The position numbers and the translations under genes were made by a program. A stretch of DNA of 64,000 nucleotides, taken from positions 1 to 64,000 of the forward strand of contig PHCE01000011.1 in assembly GCA_002840765.1 (NCBI GenBank), in the 5' to 3' direction. Origin of the DNA: Betaproteobacteria bacterium HGW-Betaproteobacteria-7 (GTDB lineage Bacteria; Pseudomonadota; Gammaproteobacteria; Burkholderiales; Rhodocyclaceae). The notes beneath the pieces were generated by a model that ran no database searches, was not told the DNA's origin, and was given only the letters and a program-made list of their open reading frames with translations. This document shows positions 55,155 to 64,000 of the stretch, in pieces; the stretch's first letter is position 1, and each line of letters starts with the position of its first letter.

Positions 55155-56579
55155 ATGTCTGGAACGCAAACCACATACAACGATAAGGTCGTACGGCAAT
55201 TCACCGTCATGACCGTCATCTGGGGCATTGTTGGCATGCTTGTCGGTGTCATCATTGCTGCCCAGCTGGTCTGGCCGGAGCTGAATATTGGCTTCCTGCA
55301 TTTTGGCCGGCTGCGTCCGCTACATACCAACGCGGTTATTTTCGCGTTCGGTGGCTGCGCTTTGTTTGCAACGTCTTACTGGTGCGTTCAGCGTACCTGT
55401 CACACCCGCCTTTGGGGCGGCCCGCTAATTCCCTTTACTTTCTGGGGTTGGCAAGTGGTCATTCTGTTGGCTGCCATCACCCTGCCGCTGGGTTTTTCCC
55501 AAGGTAAGGAATACGCCGAACTGGAGTGGCCGATCGACATCCTGATCACGCTGGTCTGGGTTTCTTATGGTCTGGTGTTCTTTGGCACCATCGCCAAACG
55601 GACCGTGTCGCATATTTACGTTGCTAACTGGTTCTTCGGCTCGATGATCGTTGCCGTTGCCCTGTTGCACTTGGTGAACAGTGCCGTAGTTCCGGTTTCG
55701 CTGACCCGTTCCTTCTCCGTCTATTCGGGTGTTCAGGATGCAATGATTCAGTGGTGGTACGGTCACAACGCGGTCGGTTTCTTCCTGACCGCTGGCTTTC
55801 TCGGCATGATGTACTACTTCGTGCCGAAGCAGGCTGGTCGCCCGGTCTACTCCTATCGTCTATCGGTGGTTCACTTCTGGGCCCTGATCTTTACGTACAT
55901 GTGGGCAGGTCCGCACCATCTGCACTACACCGCCCTGCCGGATTGGACCCAGTCCGTCGGCATGATCTTCTCGCTGATTCTGCTGGCTCCGTCCTGGGGT
56001 GGCATGATCAACGGCATCATGACCCTGTCGGGTGCCTGGCATAAGCTGCGCGACGATCCCATCCTTAAGTTCCTGATCACTTCGCTGTCCTTCTACGGCA
56101 TGTCGACCTTTGAAGGTCCGATGATGTCCATCAAGACCGTCAATGCGTTGTCGCACTATACGGACTGGACTGTCGGCCATGTGCACTCCGGTGCCTTGGG
56201 TTGGGTGGCGATGGTCTCCATCGGCTCGGTCTACTACCTCCTCCCCCGTCTCTTCGGCAAGAAGGAAATGTATAGCACTGCCTTGGTTACGACCCACTTC
56301 TGGATCGCCACCATCGGTACCGTTCTGTACATCGCCTCCATGTGGATTGCCGGCGTCATGCAGGGTCTGATGTGGCGTGCGGTCAACGCCGACGGTACGC
56401 TGGCTTACAGCTTCGTCGAGTCGGTCAAGGGGTCCTATCCGTTCTGGGCAATCCGTTGGCTGGGTGGCGTCCTGTTCCTGTTGGGCATGCTGATCATGGC
56501 CTACAACATGTTCAAGACGATGGCTGGTGGCAACACCAAGGATGCACCGGTGATTGTTCCGGCTGCTCACCACGCCTGA
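55155..56579 (+). CDS. ccoN: cbb3-type cytochrome c oxidase subunit I
   Basis: 474 residues and 12 transmembrane helices. Haem/CuB ligands are visible: [14 protein letters not shown] (His for low-spin haem), [24 protein letters not shown], and [10 protein letters not shown]. It is the catalytic subunit (haem b, haem b3-CuB) reducing O2 to water. GAGAGGTGGG precedes the ATG. First gene of ccoNOQP. Confidence 0.97.
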   Translation: MSGTQTTYNDKVVRQFTVMTVIWGIVGMLVGVIIAAQLVWPELNIGFLHFGRLRPLHTNAVIFAFGGCALFATSYWCVQRTCHTRLWGGPLIPFTFWGWQVVILLAAITLPLGFSQGKEYAELEWPIDILITLVWVSYGLVFFGTIAKRTVSHIYVANWFFGSMIVAVALLHLVNSAVVPVSLTRSFSVYSGVQDAMIQWWYGHNAVGFFLTAGFLGMMYYFVPKQAGRPVYSYRLSVVHFWALIFTYMWAGPHHLHYTALPDWTQSVGMIFSLILLAPSWGGMINGIMTLSGAWHKLRDDPILKFLITSLSFYGMSTFEGPMMSIKTVNALSHYTDWTVGHVHSGALGWVAMVSIGSVYYLLPRLFGKKEMYSTALVTTHFWIATIGTVLYIASMWIAGVMQGLMWRAVNADGTLAYSFVESVKGSYPFWAIRWLGGVLFLLGMLIMAYNMFKTMAGGNTKDAPVIVPAAHHA

Positions 56580-56595
56580 TTAGGGGGATAAAAGA

Positions 56596-57231
56596 ATGCT
56601 TAAGCATGAGCAAATTGAAAAGAACGTAGGCCTGCTGTTCATCCTCACGTTGTTTGTGGTCCTGTGGGGCGGCTTGCTGGAAATCGTTCCGCTCTTTTTC
56701 CAGAAGTCCACGACGACGCCGGTGGAAGGCGTAAAGCCTTACACGGCGGAGCAACTGGCCGGTCGTGAGGTTTATCTGCGGGAAGGTTGTTACAACTGCC
56801 ATTCGCAGATGATTCGCCCGTTCCGTGCGGAAACAGAGCGTTACGGCCACTACTCCGTTGCTGGCGAATTTGTCTACGACCATCCGTTCCAGTGGGGTTC
56901 CAAGCGTACTGGTCCTGATCTTCAGCGGGTTGGCGGTCGTTATTCCGACGAATGGCAGCGCGCTCACTTGATCAATCCGCGTGACGTGGTTCCCGAGTCC
57001 AACATGCCTGCCTTCGCTTTCCTCGCCAATACCAAGGCGAAGGATTCAGTCGCTGCCGATATTGAAGCCAAGATGGGGGTGATGCGTACCTATGCCAACA
57101 TGCGTGGTATCCCGACCTACTCTAATGAGGAGATCAAGGGGGCCAAGGCTACCATCGGTGACAAGACAGAGCTTGATGTGCTGATTACCTACCTGCAGGG
57201 TCTGGGTACTGCACTGAGCACGATGAAGTAA
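56596..57231 (+). CDS. ccoO: cbb3-type cytochrome c oxidase subunit II
   Basis: 211 residues: one N-terminal membrane helix and one haem c site C65-Y-N-C68-H69, with the axial Met further on (PESNMPAF). Mono-haem CcoO, the electron-entry subunit. It starts 16 bases after ccoN. Confidence 0.97.
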   Translation: MLKHEQIEKNVGLLFILTLFVVLWGGLLEIVPLFFQKSTTTPVEGVKPYTAEQLAGREVYLREGCYNCHSQMIRPFRAETERYGHYSVAGEFVYDHPFQWGSKRTGPDLQRVGGRYSDEWQRAHLINPRDVVPESNMPAFAFLANTKAKDSVAADIEAKMGVMRTYANMRGIPTYSNEEIKGAKATIGDKTELDVLITYLQGLGTALSTMK

Positions 57232-57237
57232 GTGGCC

Positions 57238-57414
57238 ATGGACATCAACGATCTGCGTTCCATCATTACGGTTGCCGGGTTGCTCTGCTTCCTGGCCATC
57301 GTGGGGTGGGCTTACGGCAGGAGCAGCAAGAAGGGGTTTGAGGAAGCTGCCAACCTGCCGTTCGCGGAAGACGATGATCAGGGTGCGGTGCCCAGTGCAT
57401 CGCAGCCGCGCTGA
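57238..57414 (+). CDS. ccoQ: cbb3 oxidase subunit CcoQ
   Basis: 58 residues: one transmembrane helix (IITVAGLLCFLAIVGWAYG) then an acidic tail (FEEAANLPFAEDDD), as in CcoQ. The ATG at 57238 is chosen; a GTG at 57232 directly after the ccoO stop is possible. Confidence 0.92.
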   Translation: MDINDLRSIITVAGLLCFLAIVGWAYGRSSKKGFEEAANLPFAEDDDQGAVPSASQPR

Positions 57415-57428
57415 TAAAAGGAAAGCAA

Positions 57429-58328
57429 ATGAGCGATTTCGTAAACGATTTTTGGAACATGTACGTCATTGTGATCGTCCTGGGCAGTATTCTGGCCTGC
57501 GCGGTTCTGCTGATCGTACAGGGCAAGGCGACTTTCACGCCGGGCAAGACCATGGGTCATGTCTGGGATGAAACCCTTGAGGAATACAACAACCCGATGC
57601 CCAAGTGGTGGAGCTGGATGTTCGTTATCACCGTGGTCTTTGCGCTGGTATATCTGGCGCTTTACCCGGGTCTTGGCAACTTCAAGGGCATGCTGAACTG
57701 GACCTCCGTTGGGCAGCATACAACTGAAGTCCAGAAAATGGATGCCGCGGTCAAGCCGTTGTTCGACAAGTACATGGCCATGGATATCAAGGCCGTTGCT
57801 GGCGACAAGCAGGCGATGGAAATGGGCAAGCGCATGTACCTGACCTACTGCATGCAGTGTCACGGTGCAGATGCTCGTGGTGCCAAGGGTTTCCCGAATC
57901 TGACCAACAGCGACTGGCAGTGGGGCGGTGAGCCGGATCAGATCAAGGCAACCATTGCTGAAGGTCGTATGGGGATCATGCCGCCGCACGCCCAGCTCGG
58001 TGCCGACACCGTCAAGGATCTGGCCAACTATGTTCGATCCTTGTCCGGTCTGCCGAACGATGCCGTGCGTACAGCGCGTGGTCAGGAAGCCTTCTCCAGC
58101 GCCGGTTGTATCGGTTGCCACGGCGCTGATGGTACCGGCATGCAGGCTCTCGGCGCCCCCAACCTGACCGACAAGGTCTGGCTGTATGGTTCCTCCGAGG
58201 CCGTCATTACCGAGACTATCACCAATGGCCGTCAGAACAAGATGCCGGCCTGGAAGGACTTCCTCGGCGATGCCAAAATTCACCTGTTGTCCGCTTATGT
58301 GCTCAGCCTGAGCCAAGGCGCCAAGTAA
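57429..58328 (+). CDS. ccoP: cbb3-type cytochrome c oxidase subunit III
   Basis: 299 residues: two membrane helices, the CcoP signature WDETLEEYNNPMPKWW, and two c-type haem sites C141-M-Q-C144-H and C227-I-G-C230-H. Di-haem subunit that passes electrons from cytochrome c. It ends the ccoNOQP operon, followed by a strong terminator. Confidence 0.97.
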   Translation: MSDFVNDFWNMYVIVIVLGSILACAVLLIVQGKATFTPGKTMGHVWDETLEEYNNPMPKWWSWMFVITVVFALVYLALYPGLGNFKGMLNWTSVGQHTTEVQKMDAAVKPLFDKYMAMDIKAVAGDKQAMEMGKRMYLTYCMQCHGADARGAKGFPNLTNSDWQWGGEPDQIKATIAEGRMGIMPPHAQLGADTVKDLANYVRSLSGLPNDAVRTARGQEAFSSAGCIGCHGADGTGMQALGAPNLTDKVWLYGSSEAVITETITNGRQNKMPAWKDFLGDAKIHLLSAYVLSLSQGAK

Positions 58329-58338
58329 TAGCTTGATT

Positions 58339-58368
58339 CGGGGCGGCGTGAGCCGCCCCGTTATTTTT
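58339..58368 (+). terminator. Terminator of ccoNOQP
   Basis: A 9-bp GC stem (58339-58347 with 58352-58360), GTGA loop, then TTATTTTT. It separates ccoP from ccoG. Confidence 0.92.
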
Positions 58369-58377
58369 CCCTCTGCT

Positions 58378-58436
58378 GTATCAAAATTGCGTTTGCGCTG
58401 TCATGGCGCCGCGGCCCTATAGCGCAATTTTGATAC
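58378..58436. promoter_or_regulatory. 14-bp inverted repeat upstream of ccoG
   Basis: GTATCAAAATTGCG (58378-58391) and its exact complement CGCAATTTTGATAC (58423-58436) flank 31 bases. An alternative inner pairing TTGCGCT/AGCGCAA also exists. The repeat ends 13 bp before the ccoG start. It may be an operator for an unknown regulator or a long leader hairpin. Confidence 0.6.
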
Positions 58437-58449
58437 CGACAAGGGCGTC

Positions 58450-59862
58450 ATGGAAAGCACGGAAATCATTTCGCAGGATACCGGGGACGGGGCTGCTGTT
58501 TCTTTCTACGAGAAGCACAAAAAGGTCTATATCCGCGATGTAAAGGGCTGGTGGACTACTTGGCGCTGGGCCTTCGTGTGGTTCACCCAGATTCTTTTCT
58601 ATGGTTTGCCGTGGCTCCAGTGGAATGAGCGCCAAGCGGTTCTCCTGCATCTCGTCGAACGCAAGTTCTATTTTTTTGGACTGGTCCTCTGGCCTCAGGA
58701 TGTCTTTTACCTGGCCTTGCTGCTGATCATTTCGGCCTATGCACTTTTCCTCTTTACCGCTGTAGCCGGTCGCCTGTTCTGCGGATATGCCTGTCCGCAA
58801 ACCGCTTATTCTGAAATATTCATGTGGGTCGAGAACAGGATCGAAGGCGATCGCTCGACGCGGATGAAACTCGACCTGGCGGCGATGAGTGGCCGCAAAT
58901 TGCGCATCAAGACGGTCAAGCATGCCGTCTGGTTGATCATCTCCTTGTGGACCGGCTTCACGTTGGTCGCTTACTTCACGCCCGTGGATGAATTGCTGGC
59001 CGCATTGCCCTTCGGACTGTCTGCTTGGGAACTGTTCTGGATCTTTTTCTACGCCGGCTTTTGTTACTTGCAGGCAGGCTTCCTGCGTGAGCAGGTGTGC
59101 AAGTACATGTGCCCGTACGCGCGCTTTCAAGGGGTCATGTTTGATCCCGATACCCTGATCATCACCTATGATCCCGAACGTGGCGAACCGCGGGCTCCGC
59201 GCAGGAAGGCTGTCGATGCCCAGGCTGCCGGCCAGGGTGACTGTGTTGATTGCAATCTGTGTGTGGTGGTTTGCCCTACGGGCATCGATATCCGCAAGGG
59301 AACGCAGTACGAATGCATCGGTTGCGGTGCCTGTATCGATGCCTGTGATCCGGTGATGGACAAGGTCGGCCTGCCGCGCGGCCTGATTCGCTACACCACC
59401 GAGAACGCAATAGCCATGCATTTCTCACCAAAGGATGTCGCCAATCACATCCTGCGGCCACGCATTATTGTTTACATGCTTATCTTGCTAGCTATCACGG
59501 CTGCGGCGATCTGGTCGTTGGCTACGCGAGTTCCGCTCAAGGTTGACGTGATTCGCGATCGCTCGACCTTGGCTCGAGAAGCCGATGATGGCAGTATTGA
59601 GAATATATACAACCTCAAGGTCATGAATACGACGGAGGAGCCGCAGCGTTACCTGCTTGCCGTCGAGGGGTTGGCCGGTATCGAGATCGTCGGTAACCGC
59701 TTGGTCGAGGTGAATAGTGCTCAGAATCACGAAGTAACCATCGTCGTCCGCGTGCCTCCGGAGTCGGGCCGCAAGGGGGCGAATACCATACATTTCGATA
59801 TCAAGGCTGAAGGGCATGACGATATTGCCGTCCGCGAGAAAGCCTCGTTTCTGTTTCCGTGA
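58450..59862 (+). CDS. ccoG: CcoG (RdxA/FixG) cuproxidase, second copy
   Basis: 470 residues with the same layout as the 24621 gene: membrane helices with RLFCGYACPQTAY, two [4Fe-4S] motifs (C-V-D-C-N-L-C-V-V-V-C-P and C-I-G-C-G-A-C-I-D-A-C), and a periplasmic tail. Reduces Cu(II) for cbb3 assembly. It is in the canonical place beside ccoH. Which of the two copies is essential is not clear. Confidence 0.95.
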   Translation: MESTEIISQDTGDGAAVSFYEKHKKVYIRDVKGWWTTWRWAFVWFTQILFYGLPWLQWNERQAVLLHLVERKFYFFGLVLWPQDVFYLALLLIISAYALFLFTAVAGRLFCGYACPQTAYSEIFMWVENRIEGDRSTRMKLDLAAMSGRKLRIKTVKHAVWLIISLWTGFTLVAYFTPVDELLAALPFGLSAWELFWIFFYAGFCYLQAGFLREQVCKYMCPYARFQGVMFDPDTLIITYDPERGEPRAPRRKAVDAQAAGQGDCVDCNLCVVVCPTGIDIRKGTQYECIGCGACIDACDPVMDKVGLPRGLIRYTTENAIAMHFSPKDVANHILRPRIIVYMLILLAITAAAIWSLATRVPLKVDVIRDRSTLAREADDGSIENIYNLKVMNTTEEPQRYLLAVEGLAGIEIVGNRLVEVNSAQNHEVTIVVRVPPESGRKGANTIHFDIKAEGHDDIAVREKASFLFP

Positions 59863-59869
59863 GAGATAA

Positions 59870-60388
59870 ATGAATACATCAATTTTGCAACACGACAATA
59901 CCCCCTGGTACAAGCAGCGCTGGCCGTGGTTCCTGATTGCCGGACCAGCAACAGTTGTCGTCGCCGGCATCATTACTCTCTGGTTGGCAGTGGTCAGCAA
60001 TGATGGCCTGGTGACCGATGACTACTACAAGCAGGGATTGACCGTTAATCAACGTCTGCAGCGTGACCATCAGGCCAGCACTCTCGGTCTGCACGCCGAT
60101 GTAATGCGCGCCGGACTCAATGTGCGCTTGATGCTGACTGCTGAAGCTGCGGCAAATTTGCCCACCGCACTCGTCCTGAAACTGGCGCATCCGACGCGCG
60201 CCGGCCAGGACCAGTTGGTGGAAATGGTTTCCGAGGGGCCTGGGTTCTATGGTGGTAAATTGAACGCTGACCTCCACGGAAGATGGCTTGTCTCTATTGA
60301 GGACCCCGCCGGAAAGTGGCGTCTGCAAGGAGAGTGGCAGGCCGATTCGGAGGAGCCCTTGCGCTTGGATGCAAAGGCGGGGAAGTGA
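59870..60388 (+). CDS. ccoH: FixH/CcoH cbb3 oxidase assembly protein
   Basis: 172 residues: N-terminal PWYKQRWPWFLIAGPATVVV membrane helix and the DDYYKQGLTVNQ motif characteristic of FixH. It helps assemble the cbb3 complex. It starts 7 bases after ccoG. Confidence 0.93.
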   Translation: MNTSILQHDNTPWYKQRWPWFLIAGPATVVVAGIITLWLAVVSNDGLVTDDYYKQGLTVNQRLQRDHQASTLGLHADVMRAGLNVRLMLTAEAAANLPTALVLKLAHPTRAGQDQLVEMVSEGPGFYGGKLNADLHGRWLVSIEDPAGKWRLQGEWQADSEEPLRLDAKAGK

Positions 60389-60414
60389 TTTTTTCTGTTA
60401 CTGGGAGGTGACAT

Positions 60415-60555
60415 ATGGCTTGGGAACTTTTGTTTAGTAGCGATATTGGCTTGATGAGCCTGGCTGTGATCGTCGGTGTATTGGTGATCGGTGTGGTCAT
60501 GGGCAAGATGTACTCGAGCAAGATGGAAGAGGAATCACGCAAGCTCGGGAAGTAA
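60415..60555 (+). CDS. DUF3149-type small membrane protein
   Basis: 46 residues, too short for a usual ORF cut-off: MAWELLFSSDIGLMSLAVIV, one transmembrane helix and a charged KMEEESRKLGK tail. It matches short DUF3149 proteins encoded after ccoH in beta-proteobacteria. GGGAGGTG precedes the ATG at 60415. Function unknown. Confidence 0.82.
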   Translation: MAWELLFSSDIGLMSLAVIVGVLVIGVVMGKMYSSKMEEESRKLGK

Positions 60556-60589
60556 TCCGGACCAGAGCCGCTTGAACTAAGGCGGAAAC

Positions 60590-60632
60590 AGCCCCTCGCG
60601 TACCACTGGTGCCCGGGGGGCTGATTTATTTT
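60590..60632 (+). terminator. Probable terminator of the ccoGH-DUF3149 operon
   Basis: AGCCCC pairs with GGGGCT across a ~20-base loop, followed by GATTTATTTT. Less compact than other terminators in the window. Confidence 0.5.
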
Positions 60633-60661
60633 GTGGGCAGTCTGCGTGGATTGGTGAGGCC

Positions 60662-61230
60662 GTGCTGGTGTCGTTGGTACTGCATGCTGCCCTCCTGGGG
60701 GTGGATGCTTTTCCCCTGCTTATGTTGTCAGGCTGGTCGGCCGTTGAGGGTAGCCGCCTACACGGCGAATTGCGGCCAGTTCAAGGCTTGCCCGGTATCC
60801 GCTTGCCTGATCAGTCCCCAGGCCGGGCACGCATGGCGCAGGAAAAGAAGATTGCAGTCGGTGCGAGGAGAGAACCGGCTCCTTCTGTTGCAGGGGCAAG
60901 GACCCGCCTGACCCACTGTCTTCTGAGGCGTCGGAGCCGGTCGCGGCAGCCTGTTTGAGTGCCTATCGCCTGGCCGTGGCCAGGCAGGCGCGCCAGTTCC
61001 AGCGCTATCCGCCGGCCGCCGGGGCCGCCGAGGTTCTGGTTGGCATACATCGTACGCCGGGGGCGTCCTGGCCGGTCGTGAGTCTCCTGCAAAGCAGTGG
61101 CAACCAGCAATTTGACGAAGCGGCCCTCAGCATGGTTACGCAGGCTGTGCGCCTGGCTCCTCTGCCGCCGGAACTACACGAACGTCACCTGCGGGTCGAA
61201 CTACCGGTTCTGTTTGTGCCCGACAGCTAG
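60662..61230 (+). pseudogene. Frameshifted TonB-family energy transducer gene
   Basis: Two reading frames together resemble one TonB-like protein. The first (from GTG 60662) gives an N-terminal hydrophobic anchor and a Pro/Arg-rich linker. The second (open from 60811, ending 61230) gives AYRLAVARQARQFQRYPPAA, VSLLQSSGNQQFDEAALSM and the TonB C-terminal PLPPELHERHLRVELPV. A one-base change near 60890-60910 would join them. It could be a pseudogene, a sequencing error, or two separate short genes. Confidence 0.6.
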
Positions 61231-61295
61231 CGCTCAGGCCTGATTGAGCATTTTGTTTCGCTTACCGGTATCGGGCGAACCGCCGCTTCCCGCTG

Positions 61296-61832
61296 TCAAG
61301 GTGGCGCAAGCTGGCTTTCGTGGAAGTTATAAATCCCTTGCTGCCGATCGTTGAGGTATCGCTCTAGACAGAGGGCCACGCTACGAAAGGAGAGTTGTTC
61401 CCAAGGGACCTCCTCGGGCTTGAACATGGCCACTTCAAGGCTTTCTTCTCCGACAGAATATTCCGGCGAAGCCAGGCGGCCGCGGTAGAAGAGATGGACC
61501 TGGTTGATGTGGGCTAGGCTGATCATGGCGAAAGGGGCGTCAATGATGACCCTGGCGCCGGCTTCCTCCATGGTTTCCCGGCGAGCGGCGTCGGCCGTCG
61601 TTTCGCCATTTTCCATGAAGCCGGCGGGGAGAGTCCAAAAACCGAGGCGGGGTTCAATAGCCCGGCGGCAAAGCAGGATGGCGCCGTCGTGTTCGGCGAT
61701 GCAGCCGACGACCAGGCGCGGGTTCTCGTAGTGGATATGGCCGCAGTTCGGGCAAACATGCCGGGGCAGGTTGTCGCCAGCGGGCACGGAGAACGAAACG
61801 ACGGACCCGCAAAGGATGCAGTAACGGATCAC
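61296..61832 (-). CDS. NUDIX hydrolase with zinc ribbon
   Basis: 178 residues: an N-terminal CxxC/CxxC zinc ribbon (YCILCG ... CPNCGHIHYENP), then the Nudix box G-F-M-E-N-G-E-T-T-A-D-A-A-R-R-E-T-M-E-E-A-G with all catalytic Glu. Likely a nucleotide or cofactor diphosphatase of the NudC-like ribbon group. The GTG at 61832 is the start; the frame extends upstream without homology. Divergent from motA. Confidence 0.85.
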   Translation of the reverse strand: MIRYCILCGSVVSFSVPAGDNLPRHVCPNCGHIHYENPRLVVGCIAEHDGAILLCRRAIEPRLGFWTLPAGFMENGETTADAARRETMEEAGARVIIDAPFAMISLAHINQVHLFYRGRLASPEYSVGEESLEVAMFKPEEVPWEQLSFRSVALCLERYLNDRQQGIYNFHESQLAPP

Positions 61833-62008
61833 GTTTATGAAGAGGATTGGTTGCGTTGCCGAGTTTAGCACCGAACCCGCAGTGGTCCGCCAAGACGCGG
61901 GTTTGCGGAGTTCTTCTTTGCACAGGCGCAACGCCTGTGGCTACAATAGCAGCAGCTAATAATACGCGCGTCTGTATCGGCATTGGCCGGCGCTCCAGGG
62001 AACCCTGC

Positions 62009-62866
62009 ATGCTTCTTATCGTCGCTTACGTCATCATTCTGGCCTCGTCGCTGGGAACCTACGCTTTCCATGGCAGCCTCCTGGCCCTCTGGGTGCCGCT
62101 TGAGTACGTGGCAATCGTCGGTCTGACCATTGGTTATTTCGTCGGCGCCAACAACATCGGGGTGATCAAGGCGACGGTCGGTGCTATTCCGGGGATACTC
62201 AAGGGCTCGAAATATAACAAGGCCTACTATGTCGATGCCTTGGCAATGTTGTTTGAAATCCTGGCCAAGGTGCGCAAAGAGGGACTGATGTCGATCGAGA
62301 GCGATGTCGAGAATCCCGAGGCAAGCGCGATTTTCAGCAAGTACCCGAACATCGTCCAAGATCATCATGTGATCGAATTCACCACCGATTACCTGCGCAT
62401 GATGGTCGGCGGCAATCTGAACACCGTCGAGATCGAAAGCCTGATGGATGTCGAACTGGAGACGCATCATCACGAAGCGGCCGAGCCTGGGCACGTGATG
62501 TCCAATGTCGCAGGTGCGGTGCCGGCCTTCGGTATCGTTGTGGCGGTGATGGGGGTGGTTAACGTCATGGGGTCGGTGGGCAGTCCGCCCGCCGTTCTCG
62601 GCAAGATGATCGGCGGGGCACTGGTCGGTACCTTTCTCGGCATTTTGATTGCTTACGGCTTCGTCGAACCGGTTGCCAAGCAGCTGGAGCAAAAGGCACA
62701 CAGCGACTCCAAGATTTACCAGATGATCAAAATGGTGTTGCTCGCCTCGATGTCCGGCTACGCGCCCCAGGTGGCTATCGAATTCGGTCGCAAGACCCTG
62801 CCTTCGCACGATCGTCCGGGATTCATCGAGCTTGAGGAAGAGCTCAAGGCACGCAAGGGCAAGTGA
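62009..62866 (+). CDS. motA: Flagellar motor stator protein MotA
   Basis: 285 residues, four transmembrane helices (first: LLIVAYVIILASSLGTYAFHG; VGLTIGYFVGANNIGVI). The cytoplasmic loop includes the charged region ending near SNVAGAVPAFGIVVAVMG. It is the proton-channel part of the stator. The ATG at 62009 starts the conserved protein; the frame extends upstream without homology. motB follows 28 bases later. Confidence 0.95.
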   Translation: MLLIVAYVIILASSLGTYAFHGSLLALWVPLEYVAIVGLTIGYFVGANNIGVIKATVGAIPGILKGSKYNKAYYVDALAMLFEILAKVRKEGLMSIESDVENPEASAIFSKYPNIVQDHHVIEFTTDYLRMMVGGNLNTVEIESLMDVELETHHHEAAEPGHVMSNVAGAVPAFGIVVAVMGVVNVMGSVGSPPAVLGKMIGGALVGTFLGILIAYGFVEPVAKQLEQKAHSDSKIYQMIKMVLLASMSGYAPQVAIEFGRKTLPSHDRPGFIELEEELKARKGK

Positions 62867-62894
62867 TCTTGTCGCCCCTCGATAAGGTAAGCGG

Positions 62895-63842
62895 ATGAGC
62901 GACGACTCCACCCGTCCCATAGTCATCAAGCGCAAGAAGGTTATTGCCGGTGGCGCGCACGGTGGTGCCTGGAAAATTGCCTATGCCGACTTCGTGACGG
63001 CGATGATGGCTTTCTTCCTGCTGATGTGGCTGCTCGGCTCGACGGCCAAGGGCGACTTGCAGGGCATTGCCGAGTATTTCCAGAATCCGGCGAAGGTGGC
63101 GATGTCGGGCGGCGACGGAGCAGGTGATGCGACGAGCATCCTGAAAGGCGGCGGCAAGGATCTCACCCGGCAGTCCGGTCAGGTCAAACGGGGTGATGTC
63201 GAGGCGAAGAAAAGCACGTCGTTCTCCAAGGAAGCGCAACTCGAATTTCGCCGCAAGGAACTCGAACGCCTGGAGACACTCAAGGCCGACATCGAGAAAA
63301 TGATCGAGCAAAGCCCGCAGCTGGCACAGTTCAAGAAACAGATGCTGCTCGACATTACTTCCGAAGGGCTGCGCATCCAGATCGTCGACGAGCAGAACCG
63401 GCCGATGTTCGATTCCGGTGGGGCCGAGCTCAAGCCTTACACGCGAGATATCCTGCGCCAGATTGGCAAGGCGCTGAACGGTGTCAGCAACCGGATCAGT
63501 CTGGCCGGCCACACCGATGCCGCGCAGTTCGTTGGTGGAACTGTGGGCTTCTCCAACTGGGAGCTTTCGGCCAACCGGGCGAACGCCTCGCGTCGCGAAC
63601 TGGTCTCTGGCGGCATGGACAATACCAAGGTGCTGCGCGTCGTCGGTCTGGCCTCGACCGTACTCTTCGACAAGAATGATCCGTTGAACTCGGTCAATCG
63701 CCGCATCAGCATCGTGGTGCTCAACCAGAAGACGGAATTGGCGATCCTCCAGGAGGAGGGGCCTGAGTCCGATATTTCGACCGACGATGACGTGGGCGAA
63801 GGTCTGGACCTTCCGGGGCTGGGCAAGGGAACTCCCGGTTAA
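62895..63842 (+). CDS. motB: Flagellar motor stator protein MotB
   Basis: 315 residues: N-terminal KIAYADFVTAMMAFFLLMWL helix with the proton-binding D32, and a C-terminal OmpA-like peptidoglycan-binding domain (LAGHTDAAQF, NWELSANRANASRRELV). It anchors the stator to the cell wall. GGTAAGCGG precedes the ATG. Confidence 0.95.
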   Translation: MSDDSTRPIVIKRKKVIAGGAHGGAWKIAYADFVTAMMAFFLLMWLLGSTAKGDLQGIAEYFQNPAKVAMSGGDGAGDATSILKGGGKDLTRQSGQVKRGDVEAKKSTSFSKEAQLEFRRKELERLETLKADIEKMIEQSPQLAQFKKQMLLDITSEGLRIQIVDEQNRPMFDSGGAELKPYTRDILRQIGKALNGVSNRISLAGHTDAAQFVGGTVGFSNWELSANRANASRRELVSGGMDNTKVLRVVGLASTVLFDKNDPLNSVNRRISIVVLNQKTELAILQEEGPESDISTDDDVGEGLDLPGLGKGTPG

Positions 63843-63900
63843 GTAGGCCCCCTGGTCGCAATAGGTCGAAGCGAATCAATAATTGAAGAAAGAGGAAGAT

Positions 63901-64000
63901 ATGGCGAAAACCGTGCTCGCAGTCGATGATTCGGCATCCATCCGGCAGATGGTCAGCTTCACCTTGAAAAGTGCTGGCTATGAGGTCGTCGAGGCAGTCG
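63901..64000 (+). CDS. cheY: CheY-like chemotaxis response regulator (partial)
   Basis: First 33 codons: [20 protein letters not shown], the N-terminal receiver signature with the two acidic residues. AGAGGAAGAT precedes the ATG. The rest lies beyond the window. Directly after motAB, it probably begins a chemotaxis operon. Confidence 0.88.
   Translation, partial: MAKTVLAVDDSASIRQMVSFTLKSAGYEVVEAV

Overview
The window is a high-GC chromosomal segment of a betaproteobacterium. Gene content and order (cbb3 oxidase cluster ccoIS-ccoNOQP-ccoGH, a cydP/cydX-type cytochrome bd operon, octaheme tetrathionate reductase, OvoA, PEBP next to MurJ, MotAB-CheY) point to the Rhodocyclales, most like Dechloromonas or a relative. 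The genus is inferred from recognition, not from a search. The lifestyle implied is a motile, facultatively (micro)aerobic respirer with many FNR-type control sites and several c-di-GMP proteins.

Layout. 1-140: 3' end of a 5S rRNA and its terminator. 292-4353: metallo-beta-lactamase-fold hydrolase, tcdA, an HPt/HD-GYP protein, ispB and tRNA-Pro. 4392-8264: IS3 transposase remnant, PP0621-like protein, pilS-pilR-like two-component pair, ampD. 8241-13794: aminotransferase, pckG and maeB (PEP-pyruvate-malate node). 13898-20307: PBP7-type endopeptidase, IclR regulator and a divergent lutA-lutB-(half aldehyde dehydrogenase)-(2-hydroxyacid dehydrogenase)-lutC operon. 20316-24567: PAS/GGDEF/EAL protein, S4 protein, small RR-rich protein, alpha/beta hydrolase. 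24621-32025: a first ccoG copy, a sigma-54 activator with a Cys-rich PAS domain, an ABC exporter of the MacB/LolCDE kind with its membrane-fusion protein, and a BASS-type carrier. 32026-33050: a short palindrome-rich accessory patch with a possible HEPN protein.

33055-38041 is one long minus-strand operon: cydP-cydA-cydB, a Rieske Fe-S protein, cydX, ybgE, a His-tailed NifX/DiNase-like protein, a small ORF and a conserved protein of unknown function. It is read away from a second Cys-rich sigma-54 activator (38221-39537), a paralogue of the one at 26382. 39612-41878 carries an octaheme tetrathionate-reductase-family cytochrome and a b-type cytochrome behind a well-placed FNR-type box. Next come ovoA, a MoxR/CoxE-type ATPase/vWA pair, a thioesterase, a PEBP protein, murJ and two tRNA-Thr genes. 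49924-52145: GGDEF response regulator, Cys-rich small protein, SDR dehydrogenase.

52202-60555 is the complete cbb3 oxidase locus. Between ccoS and ccoN sits what looks like a short FNR-activated small RNA: FNR box, -10 element, GNRA-capped hairpin and intrinsic terminator within about 120 bp. The window ends with a frameshifted TonB-like gene, a NUDIX hydrolase, motA, motB and the start of a cheY gene.

The strongest candidates for undescribed biology are (a) the FNR-driven small RNA next to ccoN, (b) the cytochrome bd operon with an embedded orphan Rieske protein and extra accessory genes, and (c) the pair of Cys-cluster PAS sigma-54 activators beside ccoG and the bd/octaheme loci.
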